A stretch of 34,608 nt of DNA from Dehalococcoidia bacterium (GTDB lineage: Bacteria; Chloroflexota; Dehalococcoidia; Lucifugimonadales; UBA1127): assembly GCA_029936935.1 (NCBI GenBank), contig JAPYRQ010000006.1, forward strand, positions 1 to 34,608, read 5' to 3'. A program made the position numbers and the translations under genes. How positions within the stretch are numbered: the first letter of the stretch is position 1; each line of letters begins with the position of its first letter. Shown one piece after another: positions 24,790 to 33,592 of this stretch. The notes below the pieces were generated by a model. The model saw only the letters and a list, made by a program, of their open reading frames with translations. It was not told the origin of the DNA and ran no database searches.

Positions 24790-25938
24790 TTAAGCTCGTA
24801 GCGCCTCTGCAGCGTCGTTGAAGGTGTGGGCGATGGTCACGTTCAAGCCCGACTCGCTGAGGACCTGTCGGCCCTCTTCAGCGTTGGTGCCCAGCATCCG
24901 CACTACCAGCGGCGCAGTGGACTTCGTGTCGGCGTATGCGGCTACCAGGCCACGGGCCAGCATATCGCACCGGAGGATGCCGCCGAAGATGTTGACCAGT
25001 ACGCGCTTCACATTGGGGTCTGAAAGCAGGATGCCTACCGCAGCCCGAATGCGCTCCTCGTCAGCGCCGCCGCCTACGTCCAGGAAGTTGGCGGGCTTGG
25101 CGCCTACGTTGGTGACCACGTCCATCGTCGCCATCGCAAGGCCAGCGCCGTTGACCAGACAACCAACATCGCCATCGAGTCGCACGTAGATGACGCCGAT
25201 ATCGTTGGCCTGGGCTTCAAGCGGATCTTCCTGACCGGCGTCTCGAAGCTCCGCTAGGTCTTTGTGGCGGAACATCGCATCGTCGTCGATAGTTAGCTTG
25301 GCGTCCACGGGGAGCACACGCCCATCGCCCGTGACGACGAGGGGGTTGATTTCCGCCTGTGAACAGTCATTCTCAATGAAGAGTTTGTAGAGCTTGATCA
25401 TCAGGTCTGCGGCGGGACGCACCAACTCCGGTGCCATGCCCATTCCGTAGGCGAGCTGACGCCCCTGATACGGCTGGAGACCCACAGTGGGGTCTACTAC
25501 CGCGCGCAGGATCTTTTCCGGCGTAGTAGCTGCCACCTCTTCGATGTCCATGCCGCCGGCCTCACTGGCTATGACAACGATGCTGCGAGTGCTTGGCTCG
25601 ATGAGCATGGCCAGGTACAGCTCTTTAACGATGTCCATGGTCTCTTCAACCAGTACCGACGTGACGGGAACGCCCTCCGGTCCTGTCTGGAAGGTGACTA
25701 ACTGGGTGCCGAGGATGGACTTGGTGAACTCCGCAGCCTCGTCCGGGTTGGCGACGACTTTGACGCCACCCGCCTTGCCCCTGCCGCCTGCGTGGACCTG
25801 GGCTTTCACGACGACGCTGCCGCCGAGGCCTGCCGCGACCTTCTTGGCTTCATCCGGGGTGGCTGCTACGCCACCTTTGGGGACAGGGATACCGTACTTG
25901 GCCATAAGGGCCTTTGCCTGATACTCGTGGACTTTCAT
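24790..25938 (-). CDS. sucC: Succinate-CoA ligase (ADP-forming), beta subunit
   Basis: 382 residues with the ATP-grasp fold: MKVHEYQAKALMAKYGIPVPKG at the N-terminus, VVKAQVHAGGRGKAGGVK, ELYLAMLIEP, the Mg-binding AEINPLVV, and the C-terminal CoA-ligase half with NIFGGILRCD. It forms succinyl-CoA from succinate, CoA and ATP, or the reverse. Likely first gene of the sucC-sucD-trpS-SDR unit; a candidate promoter lies at 26010-26037. Confidence 0.95.
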   Translation of the reverse strand: MKVHEYQAKALMAKYGIPVPKGGVAATPDEAKKVAAGLGGSVVVKAQVHAGGRGKAGGVKVVANPDEAAEFTKSILGTQLVTFQTGPEGVPVTSVLVEETMDIVKELYLAMLIEPSTRSIVVIASEAGGMDIEEVAATTPEKILRAVVDPTVGLQPYQGRQLAYGMGMAPELVRPAADLMIKLYKLFIENDCSQAEINPLVVTGDGRVLPVDAKLTIDDDAMFRHKDLAELRDAGQEDPLEAQANDIGVIYVRLDGDVGCLVNGAGLAMATMDVVTNVGAKPANFLDVGGGADEERIRAAVGILLSDPNVKRVLVNIFGGILRCDMLARGLVAAYADTKSTAPLVVRMLGTNAEEGRQVLSESGLNVTIAHTFNDAAEALRA

Positions 25939-26009
25939 GGGCTCGCCGCCTTTGTGGGTTTGGTTTGTGGCCTCGTACGCATAGCTGCGGCGGGCACGAG
26001 GGGTATTTT

Positions 26010-26037
26010 AGCATAGGGAGAGGTGTTTCTGGGGCAA
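26010..26037 (-). promoter_or_regulatory. Candidate sucC promoter
   Basis: On the minus strand TTGCCC (26037-26032), a 16-bp spacer and TATGCT (26015-26010), 72 nt before the sucC ATG. Confidence 0.35.
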
Positions 26038-26061
26038 ACTGAGAGAGGACAACTCAAAAAG

Positions 26062-26337
26062 CTAGGATTCTTCGTCTAATGCCCGAAGCGCAACAATGTA
26101 GACGGCTAGGTGCAAGCCAACAAGAAAACCGTTCCAACTTGATTCGGAAATAAATAGCGAATAGATGTGCCATCCTAAGAAGAAATTCCAAACCAAAATT
26201 GGCAGATTGATAACAGACCAAAGGAAATGTAACGGATGCCTGTGTTTCAGAGGGAACATGTTTGTTCGCTCACCATCATACTCAGCCCATACGCGAGTTC
26301 CTTCTGGTACAGCGAACCGATATAGCTTTTCGTACAT
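26062..26337 (-). CDS. Small hypothetical membrane protein
   Basis: 91 residues with a polar N-terminal half (VPEGTRVWAEYDGERTNMFPLKHRHPLHF) and two predicted helices (about 36-58 and 69-86), ending ALDEES. ATG 26337 follows GGGAGGAA with a 5-nt spacer, which supports it as real. The family is not recognised. The base composition is visibly more AT-rich than the flanking sucC and DUF35 genes, hinting at a different origin. It lies 52 nt downstream of the DUF35 gene. Confidence 0.65.
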   Translation of the reverse strand: MYEKLYRFAVPEGTRVWAEYDGERTNMFPLKHRHPLHFLWSVINLPILVWNFFLGWHIYSLFISESSWNGFLVGLHLAVYIVALRALDEES

Positions 26338-26389
26338 GTAGATTCCTCCCATTGGAGATATCTGCCGGACAACCCGTAAGCAAAAGCGG

Positions 26390-26815
26390 TTAAACCTCCT
26401 CAGGCTTGAACTTGGGTAGGGTAATCTCGTCAGTGATGTCCTCAAAAACCACTTCTACCGGCATGCCTATGGTGATGTTGGCCGGGTCTGGCTCCACGTC
26501 GATTAGGTTGGTGGGCATGCGGGGCCCCTCCTCCAGGTCAACCATCGCCACTACGAAGGGCGCATCGTCACGGAAGGCTAGCGTCGGCGCACGGTGAACA
26601 ATGGCGAAGGTGTGCAACGTGCCCTTGCCGCTGGCCTGTATCCACGATGTGTTCCGTGAGAAGCACATTGGGCAGATGTCCCGAGGATAGAAGTAGGCTT
26701 GATTGCAGTCGTCGCACTTCCGCAACCACAGTTCATGGGCCTTGGCCTTCTCCCAATAATAATCTGACTCGCCCTGAGGCACCGGGATTGGCTTGCTGTA
26801 GGCTTGTTCAGTCAT
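26390..26815 (-). CDS. DUF35 Zn-ribbon/OB-fold protein
   Basis: 141 residues. A rubredoxin-like zinc ribbon with C34-x2-C37 and C48-x2-C51 (RKCDDCNQAYFYPRDICPMC) is followed by an OB-fold (SGKGTLHTFAIVHRAPTLAF...PFVVAMVDLEEGPRMPTNL). DUF35 proteins bind acyl-CoA-handling thiolase-like enzymes, and in steroid side-chain degradation form the retro-aldolase complex with Ltp2-type partners. The thiolase-like gene lies directly upstream. ATG 26815 has AGGAG 8 nt upstream. Confidence 0.92.
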   Translation of the reverse strand: MTEQAYSKPIPVPQGESDYYWEKAKAHELWLRKCDDCNQAYFYPRDICPMCFSRNTSWIQASGKGTLHTFAIVHRAPTLAFRDDAPFVVAMVDLEEGPRMPTNLIDVEPDPANITIGMPVEVVFEDITDEITLPKFKPEEV

Positions 26816-26835
26816 GTTTATTGCTCCTTCTTTAT

Positions 26836-26949
26836 GCCGGGGGCACATCCCCCGGAACCCTTGCCAGAGGGTCGCACCCCCTCTGGACTCCCCCGAGACT
26901 CAGTGTTCGCTCTGGAGGCACATGTGTCTGAGACTGGCCTGTGGGCCAG
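26836..26949 (+). repeat. REP-like repeat cluster upstream of the DUF35 gene (families D and C)
   Basis: Three perfect hairpins in order: CCGGGGG-CACAT-CCCCCGG (26837-26855); CCAGAGGG-TCGCACC-CCCTCTGG (26864-26886); CTGGCC-TGTG-GGCCAG (26934-26949). The first two form a roughly 60-bp unit recurring degenerately at 28139-28196; the third matches 24738-24753. No gene lies in 26816-26972. Confidence 0.7.
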
Positions 26950-26972
26950 AGAGTCGGGCAAAGCTGATGAAA

Positions 26973-28115
26973 TCAGTCGATAGCTAATACGACGGTGCCG
27001 GTTGAGGACAGCGCCCCTCCAGTGCCGTTGGTCAGGTTGATCTTGCAATTGGGCACCTGACGGTCGCCGCACTCGCCGCGTAGCTGTCGGACAGCCTCCA
27101 CAATGAGGAAGATGCCGTACATGCCCGGGTGCGTGTAGCTCAGACCACCGCCGTTGGTGTTCACCGGGAAGTCGCCGCCGGGAGCCGTGCGCTGCCCCGC
27201 CACGAAGTCCGGCCCCTCGCCCCTGCCGCAGAAGCCAAGCCCCTCCAGCGTCGCCAGGGTGGTGTACGTGAACGAGTCGTAGATCATCGCCAGATCGATG
27301 TCGCTGTGGGTGACGCCTGCCATCGCCAGGGCCGCTGGGCCCGTCTCACGCGAGTACGTTGACGTCAGGTCAGGCATTGTCGAGATACCAAGGTGGTCGT
27401 GGCCCTCCGCCGCGCCAAGCACCCATACGGGCTTCTTCTTCAGGCTCTTCGCCCGCTCCGCCGACGTGACCACCACTGCCGCGCCCGCGTCCGTCACCAG
27501 ACAGCAGTCCAACAGGTGGAAGGGCCAGGCAATCCATCGCGAGTTGTGGTAGTCGTCAAAGGTCATCTCGTCGCGCATCATCGCCTTGGGGTTGAGCGTG
27601 GCCCACTTGCGCGTGGACACCGCGATCTCTGCCAGCGCCTGCCGTGTGCGGTCCTCGCCGTACTGATGTATGTAGCGATTTGCGGCCATGGCGTAGTTGA
27701 TGGGCTGGCCGATGAAGCCATAAGGGAACTCGTACTGCATTGTGGGTAGATTGGGGTCCGGCGGGAAAGGAGCCCTGGCGCTTCGACCCGTCTGGCCGTG
27801 GGTGATGAGAGCGACTTCGCAGTAACCCGCGTTGATAGCAGCCATGGCATGGGCAATGTGCACAATGAACGACGACCCACCTATCGATGTACTGTCGGTG
27901 AACTTGGGCTTGATGCCCATGTAGTCGGCTGTGGCCAATGTGGAGTAGCCAGCCGTGAAAAGGCCGTCCACATCGCCTTTGGTGAGGCCTGCATCTTCAA
28001 GGGCGTTGTGTGCAGCTTCTGCGTGGTGTTGCAGCGCCGACTTGTTTGGGACGAGGCCGATCTCGTCGGACTCTGCCGTGCCGACGATTGCTACTGACTT
28101 AGAGAGGTCTGCCAT
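26973..28115 (-). CDS. Thiolase-like protein (Ltp2/SCP-x type), lacking the thiolase nucleophile Cys
   Basis: 380 residues. It has the thiolase fold typical of DUF35-associated proteins: MADLSKSVAIVGTAESDEIG, SALQHHAEAAHNALEDAGLTKGDVDGLFT, GGSSFIVHIAHAMAAINAGYCEVALI (79 onward), and NGGGLSYTHPGMYGIFLIVEAVRQLRG. Where active thiolases have the acyl-accepting Cys, this has GGSSF (79-83), and the C-terminal loop reads NGTGGALSSTGTV without a Cys. The HPG His is kept. It more likely catalyses C-C bond cleavage (retro-aldol) than thiolysis. The frame opens further upstream, but MADLSK (ATG 28115) has GGAG 5 nt upstream. Probably an operon with CoA-transferase beta and DUF35. Confidence 0.9.
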   Translation of the reverse strand: MADLSKSVAIVGTAESDEIGLVPNKSALQHHAEAAHNALEDAGLTKGDVDGLFTAGYSTLATADYMGIKPKFTDSTSIGGSSFIVHIAHAMAAINAGYCEVALITHGQTGRSARAPFPPDPNLPTMQYEFPYGFIGQPINYAMAANRYIHQYGEDRTRQALAEIAVSTRKWATLNPKAMMRDEMTFDDYHNSRWIAWPFHLLDCCLVTDAGAAVVVTSAERAKSLKKKPVWVLGAAEGHDHLGISTMPDLTSTYSRETGPAALAMAGVTHSDIDLAMIYDSFTYTTLATLEGLGFCGRGEGPDFVAGQRTAPGGDFPVNTNGGGLSYTHPGMYGIFLIVEAVRQLRGECGDRQVPNCKINLTNGTGGALSSTGTVVLAID

Positions 28116-28138
28116 GTTTTCTCCTATTCTGTTTAAAA

Positions 28139-28196
28139 CGGAGGGCACCCCCCCGAGTCCCTTGCCACAGGGTCGCATCCCCTCTAGACTCCCTCG
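28139..28196 (+). repeat. REP-like repeat upstream of the thiolase-like gene (family D)
   Basis: Degenerate copy of 26836-26895: CGGAGGGCAC followed by a C-run, CCCTTGCC, then the CAGGGTCGCATCCCCTCTAG core. The second hairpin's pairing is eroded here. It fills the gap between the CoA-transferase beta and thiolase-like genes. Confidence 0.6.
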
Positions 28197-28207
28197 AAAA
28201 ATGCACG

Positions 28208-28882
28208 TTACTTAACCTGAATTTCTATGAGGTCGGGTGAGATGATAAGTTTGGCTTCTGTGACTTCCTGGACTTCCTGTGGCGTGTAGCCAGGCGCGAT
28301 CTCTCGCATCAGGAAACCTTCTGGTGTGATATCGAACAGGCCAAGGTTGGTAACGACCTTCGTGACAACGCCCACGGCTGTAACTGGCAATGTGCAGCGC
28401 TTCAGCAGTCGCGGCGTTCCCTCGCGGGTCGTGTGCTCCAGCGCCAGGAACACTTGCTTCGCACCGACTGCTAGGTCCATTGCGCCGCCGATGCCGCCGC
28501 CCTTGCGCCCCAGCGTCTTCCAGTTGGCAAAGTCGCCGTTCTCTGCAACCTCATATGCACCCATGACCGTCACGTCCACGTAGCCGGCGCGGATTAACGA
28601 AAAGGAGTCAGCGTGGTGGATGATGGCTGCGCCCTGTTGCAGCGTGACGTGTTGTCCTCCAGCGTTGACCAGATGGATGTCCTCCTCACCTTCCACCGCC
28701 AGCGGGCCATAGCCAATGACGCCGTTCTCCGACTGAAACAAGATGTCTGTGTCACCGAAGTTGAAGTTAGAGCACAATGTGGGCATACCAACACCCAGGT
28801 TGACTACCCAACCGTCCTGGAATTCCATAGCTAAGCGATTGCACATGGTCTGTCGGTCAAGGGGATTTTTCTCGCTTGTCAT
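28208..28882 (-). CDS. CoA-transferase, subunit B
   Basis: 224 residues of the class I CoA-transferase beta subunit (SCOT/AtoA/PcaJ-like). The catalytic Glu52 is in SENGVIGYGP, which attacks the acyl-CoA. Flanking blocks are VVNLGVGMPTL, IIHHADSFSLIRAGYVDVTVMGA, and GGIGGAMDLAVGAKQ. It moves CoA from succinyl-CoA or another donor to a carboxylic acid. ATG 28882 is better spaced from GGAG than ATG 28885. Its A-subunit partner is about 4.9 kb upstream at 33796-34518, separated by the aap transporter. Confidence 0.92.
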   Translation of the reverse strand: MTSEKNPLDRQTMCNRLAMEFQDGWVVNLGVGMPTLCSNFNFGDTDILFQSENGVIGYGPLAVEGEEDIHLVNAGGQHVTLQQGAAIIHHADSFSLIRAGYVDVTVMGAYEVAENGDFANWKTLGRKGGGIGGAMDLAVGAKQVFLALEHTTREGTPRLLKRCTLPVTAVGVVTKVVTNLGLFDITPEGFLMREIAPGYTPQEVQEVTEAKLIISPDLIEIQVK

Positions 28883-28999
28883 CATTTCTCCAATTAAACA
28901 GATGTGGATCCTGCTGCCCCTTTTAGTGGCAAACCTCTTCGCCGGAGACCCTGAAATCAAATTTGTTCATGATCTGATACTGATTGAACCAGCAACATA

Positions 29000-29017
29000 A
29001 GTATCGTGAGCGATACT
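29000..29017 (-). terminator. Hairpin just after aapP
   Basis: Perfect 7-bp stem AGTATCG-TGAG-CGATACT, 14 nt after the aapP stop on the minus strand. No U-tract, so Rho-independent termination is uncertain. 28883-29031 has no gene. Confidence 0.35.
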
Positions 29018-29031
29018 CCTCCTCACTAATC

Positions 29032-29790
29032 CTAAAGTATTTGTGATAGAAACAGTTTCGTCCTCTCTTCTTTGGGGGCGTCAAAGATTTGCTGCGGAGG
29101 TCCCTCCTCCACGATGATCCCTTCATCAAACATCATCATTCGATCGGCAACTCCTCGAGCAAATCCCATCTCATGCGTAACAACAATCATTGTCATTCCG
29201 GATGAAGCGAGCTCATTCATTACGTCTAGTACTTCTTTTATCATTTCGGGGTCAAGAGCTGATGTTGGTTCATCAAACAACATAATTTTAGGTTGCATTG
29301 CAAGAGCGCGCGCAATCGCCACCCTTTGCTGCTGCCCGCCAGATAGTTCTGCGGGGAATTTATCTGCCTGTTCTGGTATGCCAACGCGTTCTAGTAGTTC
29401 CATGGCTAGCATTTCCGCCTGTTTAGCCGGAATCTTACGCACTTTGGTTGGCGCTAAGGTGATGTTGCTCATCACGTTTAGATGTGGAAAAAGATTAAAA
29501 GATTGAAAAACCATACCGACATCCTTGCGGATTGTATCAATGTTACGGGTATCGTTGGTCATCGCAATACCATCCACAGTAATATCCCCGCGCTGGTGTT
29601 CCTCAAGTCGGTTAATAGTACGAATAAATGTTGATTTTCCTGACCCAGAGGGACCAAAAACCACAACTACTTCACCTCTTTTGATCGTGGTAGTGATACC
29701 TCTTAAAACATGAAAATTACCGAACCACTTGTGCACGTCTTTATAGACGATAATATCTTCAACTCCAACGGTTTCTTCAGACACGGTCAT
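29032..29790 (-). CDS. aapP: Amino-acid ABC transporter ATP-binding protein
   Basis: 252-residue ATPase. Walker [10 protein letters not shown] (46-54), Q-loop [14 protein letters not shown], signature LSGGQQQR, Walker [14 protein letters not shown], and the switch His in VVTHEMGFA. Typical of polar amino-acid importers (GlnQ/AapP). ATG 29790 has GGAGG 5 nt upstream; a longer frame begins earlier but overlaps aapM. Last gene of an aapJ-Q-M-P cassette with AT-rich composition. Confidence 0.96.
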   Translation of the reverse strand: MTVSEETVGVEDIIVYKDVHKWFGNFHVLRGITTTIKRGEVVVVFGPSGSGKSTFIRTINRLEEHQRGDITVDGIAMTNDTRNIDTIRKDVGMVFQSFNLFPHLNVMSNITLAPTKVRKIPAKQAEMLAMELLERVGIPEQADKFPAELSGGQQQRVAIARALAMQPKIMLFDEPTSALDPEMIKEVLDVMNELASSGMTMIVVTHEMGFARGVADRMMMFDEGIIVEEGPPQQIFDAPKEERTKLFLSQIL

Positions 29791-29848
29791 AAAGGCCTCC
29801 ATACTTTCATGAGAACTACCGTACCGGGATAATGTGAACTGGATTTGG

Positions 29849-31099
29849 TCATCGTTTACCAACGCCTAAATGTTGTTCGACTCGTCTACTCACATGTGAC
29901 ATGGTGAAGGTGAAAACCCAGAACACCGCAGCCAAAAAGACGAAAACTTCTTTGGCACTTGCTAAGTACTCAGGGTTACCCTGGATAAACGCCCGGCTAA
30001 TTTCGACGACATCAAGCATTCCGATGATGTAGACCAAACTCGTATCTTTGAACAACGAAATGAATTGCCCGACAATAGCAGGGATGACGTTGCGTAGGGC
30101 TTGAGGTAAGGAAATAAAGAGTGTTGTCTGCCACACCGGAAGTCCTAATGCTCTTGCTGCCTCTGCTTGGCCGGGATTCAACGACTGGAGCCCCCCACGG
30201 ACATTCTCGGCCATATACGCAGAGCTGAACAAAGTAATAACAATAGCAGCACGGACCAACGAATTCTGAGGGAAGTTTTCTGGGAAAGCCAATGGAACCA
30301 GAACTTGAGACATAAACAAAAGCGTAATTAGGGGAACGCCACGAAATGATTCAATGAACGTTACGCACACTAGATTTACAACCTTGAGGCTGCTCCTTCG
30401 ACCCAAAGCCAAAGCGATCCCAATGGGTAGGCTTAGTCCAATACCAGCCACGGCCAAGAGCAAATTTAGCGTCAACCCACCCCAATATAGCACCGACACC
30501 GGCTGTAAATAGGGCACACCAGGTATACCCCTTAACAAAACCAAAATCAGTAAAAAGGTACAGATAGCCAAAACAGCAATCCATGAAACTGTACCTAGCC
30601 GTGTATGGCGAGCAATGACCCACCCCAATGCTAACGCAGGTACGTTCGCAGCAAAGAGGAGCCTGACATCTAATCCCATCTTATCAAGTGAATACGGTAA
30701 GACAGCACATGCCACTAGAGCACCTGCGAATAAAACAGCGATACGTTTCGTGAGGCCGCCACCAGAGACTGACCACGCCATACCCAACAAAACCGTGACG
30801 AGTAATAAGCCAGCCTGTGGCCTCCAAAAACAATCCCTTCCAGGGCATGCGGCCTCAACGTTGTACTGGCCTATAATGATTCGACCACCGAGAGTGCTGA
30901 TAACTCGCCAATCAGCGTCAAGAAAAACCCACTTCAACCCATACCACAGTGCAACCACCAAAATAAAACCAAAAACAGTTGTCAATCCAATGTTGTACCA
31001 AGTGTTAATCAAATTGACACGAATCCAACCCCCAATACCACCCACAGAACGAGGTGGGGGTAGAACAGATGCCGTTATGATTCGGGAGTCAGTTGACAA
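29849..31099 (-). CDS. aapM: General L-amino-acid ABC transporter permease AapM
   Basis: 416 residues starting at TTG 31099, supported by GGAGG 7 nt upstream. The long AapM-type N-terminal region (several helices) precedes the HisM-like permease domain: [40 protein letters not shown], and the EAA loop [21 protein letters not shown] followed by [17 protein letters not shown]. Begins 3 nt after the aapQ stop and is translationally coupled to it. Confidence 0.95.
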   Translation of the reverse strand: MSTDSRIITASVLPPPRSVGGIGGWIRVNLINTWYNIGLTTVFGFILVVALWYGLKWVFLDADWRVISTLGGRIIIGQYNVEAACPGRDCFWRPQAGLLLVTVLLGMAWSVSGGGLTKRIAVLFAGALVACAVLPYSLDKMGLDVRLLFAANVPALALGWVIARHTRLGTVSWIAVLAICTFLLILVLLRGIPGVPYLQPVSVLYWGGLTLNLLLAVAGIGLSLPIGIALALGRRSSLKVVNLVCVTFIESFRGVPLITLLFMSQVLVPLAFPENFPQNSLVRAAIVITLFSSAYMAENVRGGLQSLNPGQAEAARALGLPVWQTTLFISLPQALRNVIPAIVGQFISLFKDTSLVYIIGMLDVVEISRAFIQGNPEYLASAKEVFVFLAAVFWVFTFTMSHVSRRVEQHLGVGKR

Positions 31100-31102
31100 A
31101 CC

Positions 31103-32320
31103 TTAGCCTCCAGTGAAACGTATGTGCCGGTTATAGAGATTTCCGATCACAGAGTAAACTAGACTCATAGCAAGGTAGGCCACCATAATCATGATGAAAA
31201 TCGACACAGCTGGTGCTGTCTGGGTCATTGTCTTGGCCACATTGGTGAGGTCTGAATATCCAATAGCGCCTGCCAGGCTGCTGTTTTTTGTAAGGTTTAG
31301 GTATTGGCTGATTATTGAGGGTATGATCACTCTTAAGGCCTGGGGAAAAGTAATATGCCGTAAGGTATTCATCGCTGACAGTCCCACGGAGCGAGAGGCC
31401 TCCGTTTGTCCCCGCCCAACTGATTGAACACCGCCGCGCACAATCTCAGCAATGAAAGCAGCTGTGTAGGTTACTAGGCCCACTAATAAGGCAATGAGCC
31501 CTCCTGAAAGGGTCAATCCACCTGATATCCGCCCAAATGCGCCGTGTGGCTCAGGGTAGGAAAGACCGAAGGGGCGTTCTCCTTCCGATCCTATAAGGCC
31601 AACACTAAGGAGGAGCCATGCGAACGCAATGATGCCTAGAGTAACAGCGATACCTAAAACCAACGGATAAGATGTAGCTCCGGTAGTTGCCTCCCGAATA
31701 GCTAATCGGCGATGGGTCACAAAACCGGCAATAATCGCCAGTGCCACGGCTAAAAGCCAAACACCAGCTGTTCCCATACCGTTTGGAGAAGGCCATGGGA
31801 ACGATAAACCCCCGTTATTGATGTAAACCTTCTGCGCAATTACATAACCTTGACGTACCGGTGGTAATTCCAGCACAACATAGAACCAAAAGAATAGGTG
31901 CACCAACAAAGGGACGTTTCGAAAGAATTCAATGTAGGCCAAAGCCAGCTTGGAGGCGATCCAATTATTGGACATTCGGCAAACACCCACAAAAATTCCT
32001 AGGATTGTGGCAAGAATAACGCCTGCAATCGACACAATCAGGGTATTGGTAAGTGCAACGAAGAAAGCATACAAGAAGGTATCCGATGATTCATACGCCA
32101 GAAAGTGTTGGCCAATTGGAGTCTGATATTCCCTAGACAAGAAGCTAAAGCCGTAGGGTATTTCCCGATCGTCTATTGCATTCCCAATATTAACAAAGAA
32201 CCAACTGACCAGAAGCACTACGAGGAGACCAGAGACGATTTGCGAAACCCAACGTATCACGTAGACATTCCGCCAAATGGGAATGCCCTGGTAAGTCAGG
32301 TTTCGTAAAATGATATCCAT
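31103..32320 (-). CDS. aapQ: General L-amino-acid ABC transporter permease AapQ
   Basis: 405 residues of the AapQ type. N-terminal RWVSQIVSGLLVVLLVSWFFVNIGNAI, then a GLN/HIS-type permease domain with EFFRNVPLLVHLFFWF, the large central insertion with extra helices typical of AapQ, and the EAA loop EASRSVGLSAMNTLRHITFPQ followed by LTKNSSLAGAIGYSDL. Start ATG 32320 has only a weak GGGA upstream, directly after the hairpin at 32333-32380. Confidence 0.95.
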   Translation of the reverse strand: MDIILRNLTYQGIPIWRNVYVIRWVSQIVSGLLVVLLVSWFFVNIGNAIDDREIPYGFSFLSREYQTPIGQHFLAYESSDTFLYAFFVALTNTLIVSIAGVILATILGIFVGVCRMSNNWIASKLALAYIEFFRNVPLLVHLFFWFYVVLELPPVRQGYVIAQKVYINNGGLSFPWPSPNGMGTAGVWLLAVALAIIAGFVTHRRLAIREATTGATSYPLVLGIAVTLGIIAFAWLLLSVGLIGSEGERPFGLSYPEPHGAFGRISGGLTLSGGLIALLVGLVTYTAAFIAEIVRGGVQSVGRGQTEASRSVGLSAMNTLRHITFPQALRVIIPSIISQYLNLTKNSSLAGAIGYSDLTNVAKTMTQTAPAVSIFIMIMVAYLAMSLVYSVIGNLYNRHIRFTGG

Positions 32321-32332
32321 AATAATCCCACA

Positions 32333-32380
32333 AAGCTCATCTGGGGTTATGTGTCAAAGCGACACACCCCAGATGAGCTT
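32333..32380. promoter_or_regulatory. Long stem-loop between aapJ and aapQ
   Basis: AAGCTCATCTGGGGT (32333-32347) pairs perfectly with ACCCCAGATGAGCTT (32366-32380), and an inner GTGTC (32351-32355) pairs with GACAC (32361-32365), giving about 20 bp with one 3-nt bulge. There is no clear U-tract. It lies directly after the binding-protein gene and 13 nt before aapQ, suited to protecting aapJ mRNA or attenuating the permease genes. Confidence 0.8.
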
Positions 32381-32429
32381 GTTCTCATCGAGCTAGAAAA
32401 AATTGAATCCGCTGATTACCCGGAGATAC

Positions 32430-33518
32430 TTATCTCAGAGGTGCAGCGTAGATTTGACCACCCTTTGGGCAGTTGGTGCAAGCCGCATCAGCCCACAGTG
32501 CGTTACGTCCGTTTTCCCTTGGTAGGTTGATTCCACCCGGGCCCAGGTTGCGGTCATAAACTTCACCATAATTACCAACGGCCTTAAGCACATCTTGAGC
32601 AGCTGTCTGACTAAGGCCTAAACTTTCTTGCCCATAGGAACCAGTAATGCCCAAGAGCCGGTCAACTTTGGTATCGCCGGTAACCGCCGATGGAACACTG
32701 CTTTGTTCGACACCGTAAGCTTCCCCATAAATGAGTATGCCCATGACCGTCTTTACGATATCAAACCATTGCTCATCACCGTGCGGAACAACCGGACCCA
32801 AAGGCTCTTCAGAAATCGTATCAGGAAGAATAACGTGATCGCTCCTGTTGTCGAAGCCACTACCAATAGCTGCCAATTGTGACCGGTCATTGGTAAAGGC
32901 ATCACATTGCCCGCTTGTATATGCGGCTATCACCGCATCTGATTCCTCGAAGGTCAATGGAGTAATATTGAGGTTATTCTGAGTAGAGAAATCCTGAAGG
33001 TTCAGCTCGGTGGTAGTTCCCTGAGTAACACAAACCGTAGCATCCTTCAGCTCTACAGCTGAAGCAATACCCAAAGATTTCTTGACCATAAAGCCTTGAC
33101 CATCATAGAACATGGTCTGAGCATAATTACCCCACTGGGCATCCCGCGACGTAGTCCAGGTTACAGTACGGACGAGCACATCCACTTCACCTGACTGAAT
33201 CGTCGGGCCCCGTTCAGAGGCTGATATATAGCGAATCTCAATTGCTTTGGGATCACCTAATACCGCAGCAGCTATAGCACGGCACAGGTCTATATCAAAC
33301 CCTACGTTGTTGCCAGAGGCATCAAGAGAGCCGTAGCCGGGAACATCGTTGCGGCTCGCGCAAATAAGCTTACCGCGATTTTTCACCAGATCCAATCGCG
33401 AATCTCCACTCGCGACAGCGGCGGTGGATTCGGTTGCTTCTTCACTGCTACAAGCAACGGTGATTAAGCCGACCATGCTGATGAGACCCATCAGTAAAAC
33501 AAGATACTTCAGTCCCAT
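32430..33518 (-). CDS. aapJ: General L-amino-acid-binding lipoprotein AapJ
   Basis: 362 residues. Signal peptide with lipobox ITVAC; lipidated Cys23, followed by a short linker. The SBP_bac_3 fold shows RLDLVKNRGKLICASRNDVPGYG, VGFDIDLCRAIAAAVLGDP, SGEVDVLVRTVTWTTSRD (AapJ/BztA signature), CVTQGTTTELN, CDAFTNDRSQLAAI, and a closing NGRNALWADAACTNCPKGGQIYAAPLR. Captures L-amino acids for AapQMP. GAGGGGTGA precedes ATG 33518. First gene of the cassette; promoter at 33593-33621. Confidence 0.95.
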   Translation of the reverse strand: MGLKYLVLLMGLISMVGLITVACSSEEATESTAAVASGDSRLDLVKNRGKLICASRNDVPGYGSLDASGNNVGFDIDLCRAIAAAVLGDPKAIEIRYISASERGPTIQSGEVDVLVRTVTWTTSRDAQWGNYAQTMFYDGQGFMVKKSLGIASAVELKDATVCVTQGTTTELNLQDFSTQNNLNITPLTFEESDAVIAAYTSGQCDAFTNDRSQLAAIGSGFDNRSDHVILPDTISEEPLGPVVPHGDEQWFDIVKTVMGILIYGEAYGVEQSSVPSAVTGDTKVDRLLGITGSYGQESLGLSQTAAQDVLKAVGNYGEVYDRNLGPGGINLPRENGRNALWADAACTNCPKGGQIYAAPLR

Positions 33519-33592
33519 AGGTCACCCCTCATTGATTAAATTTTTTTCCAAACAACTGACTTCAACAACGTTTTTCTGAAATTCCCGGGTCG

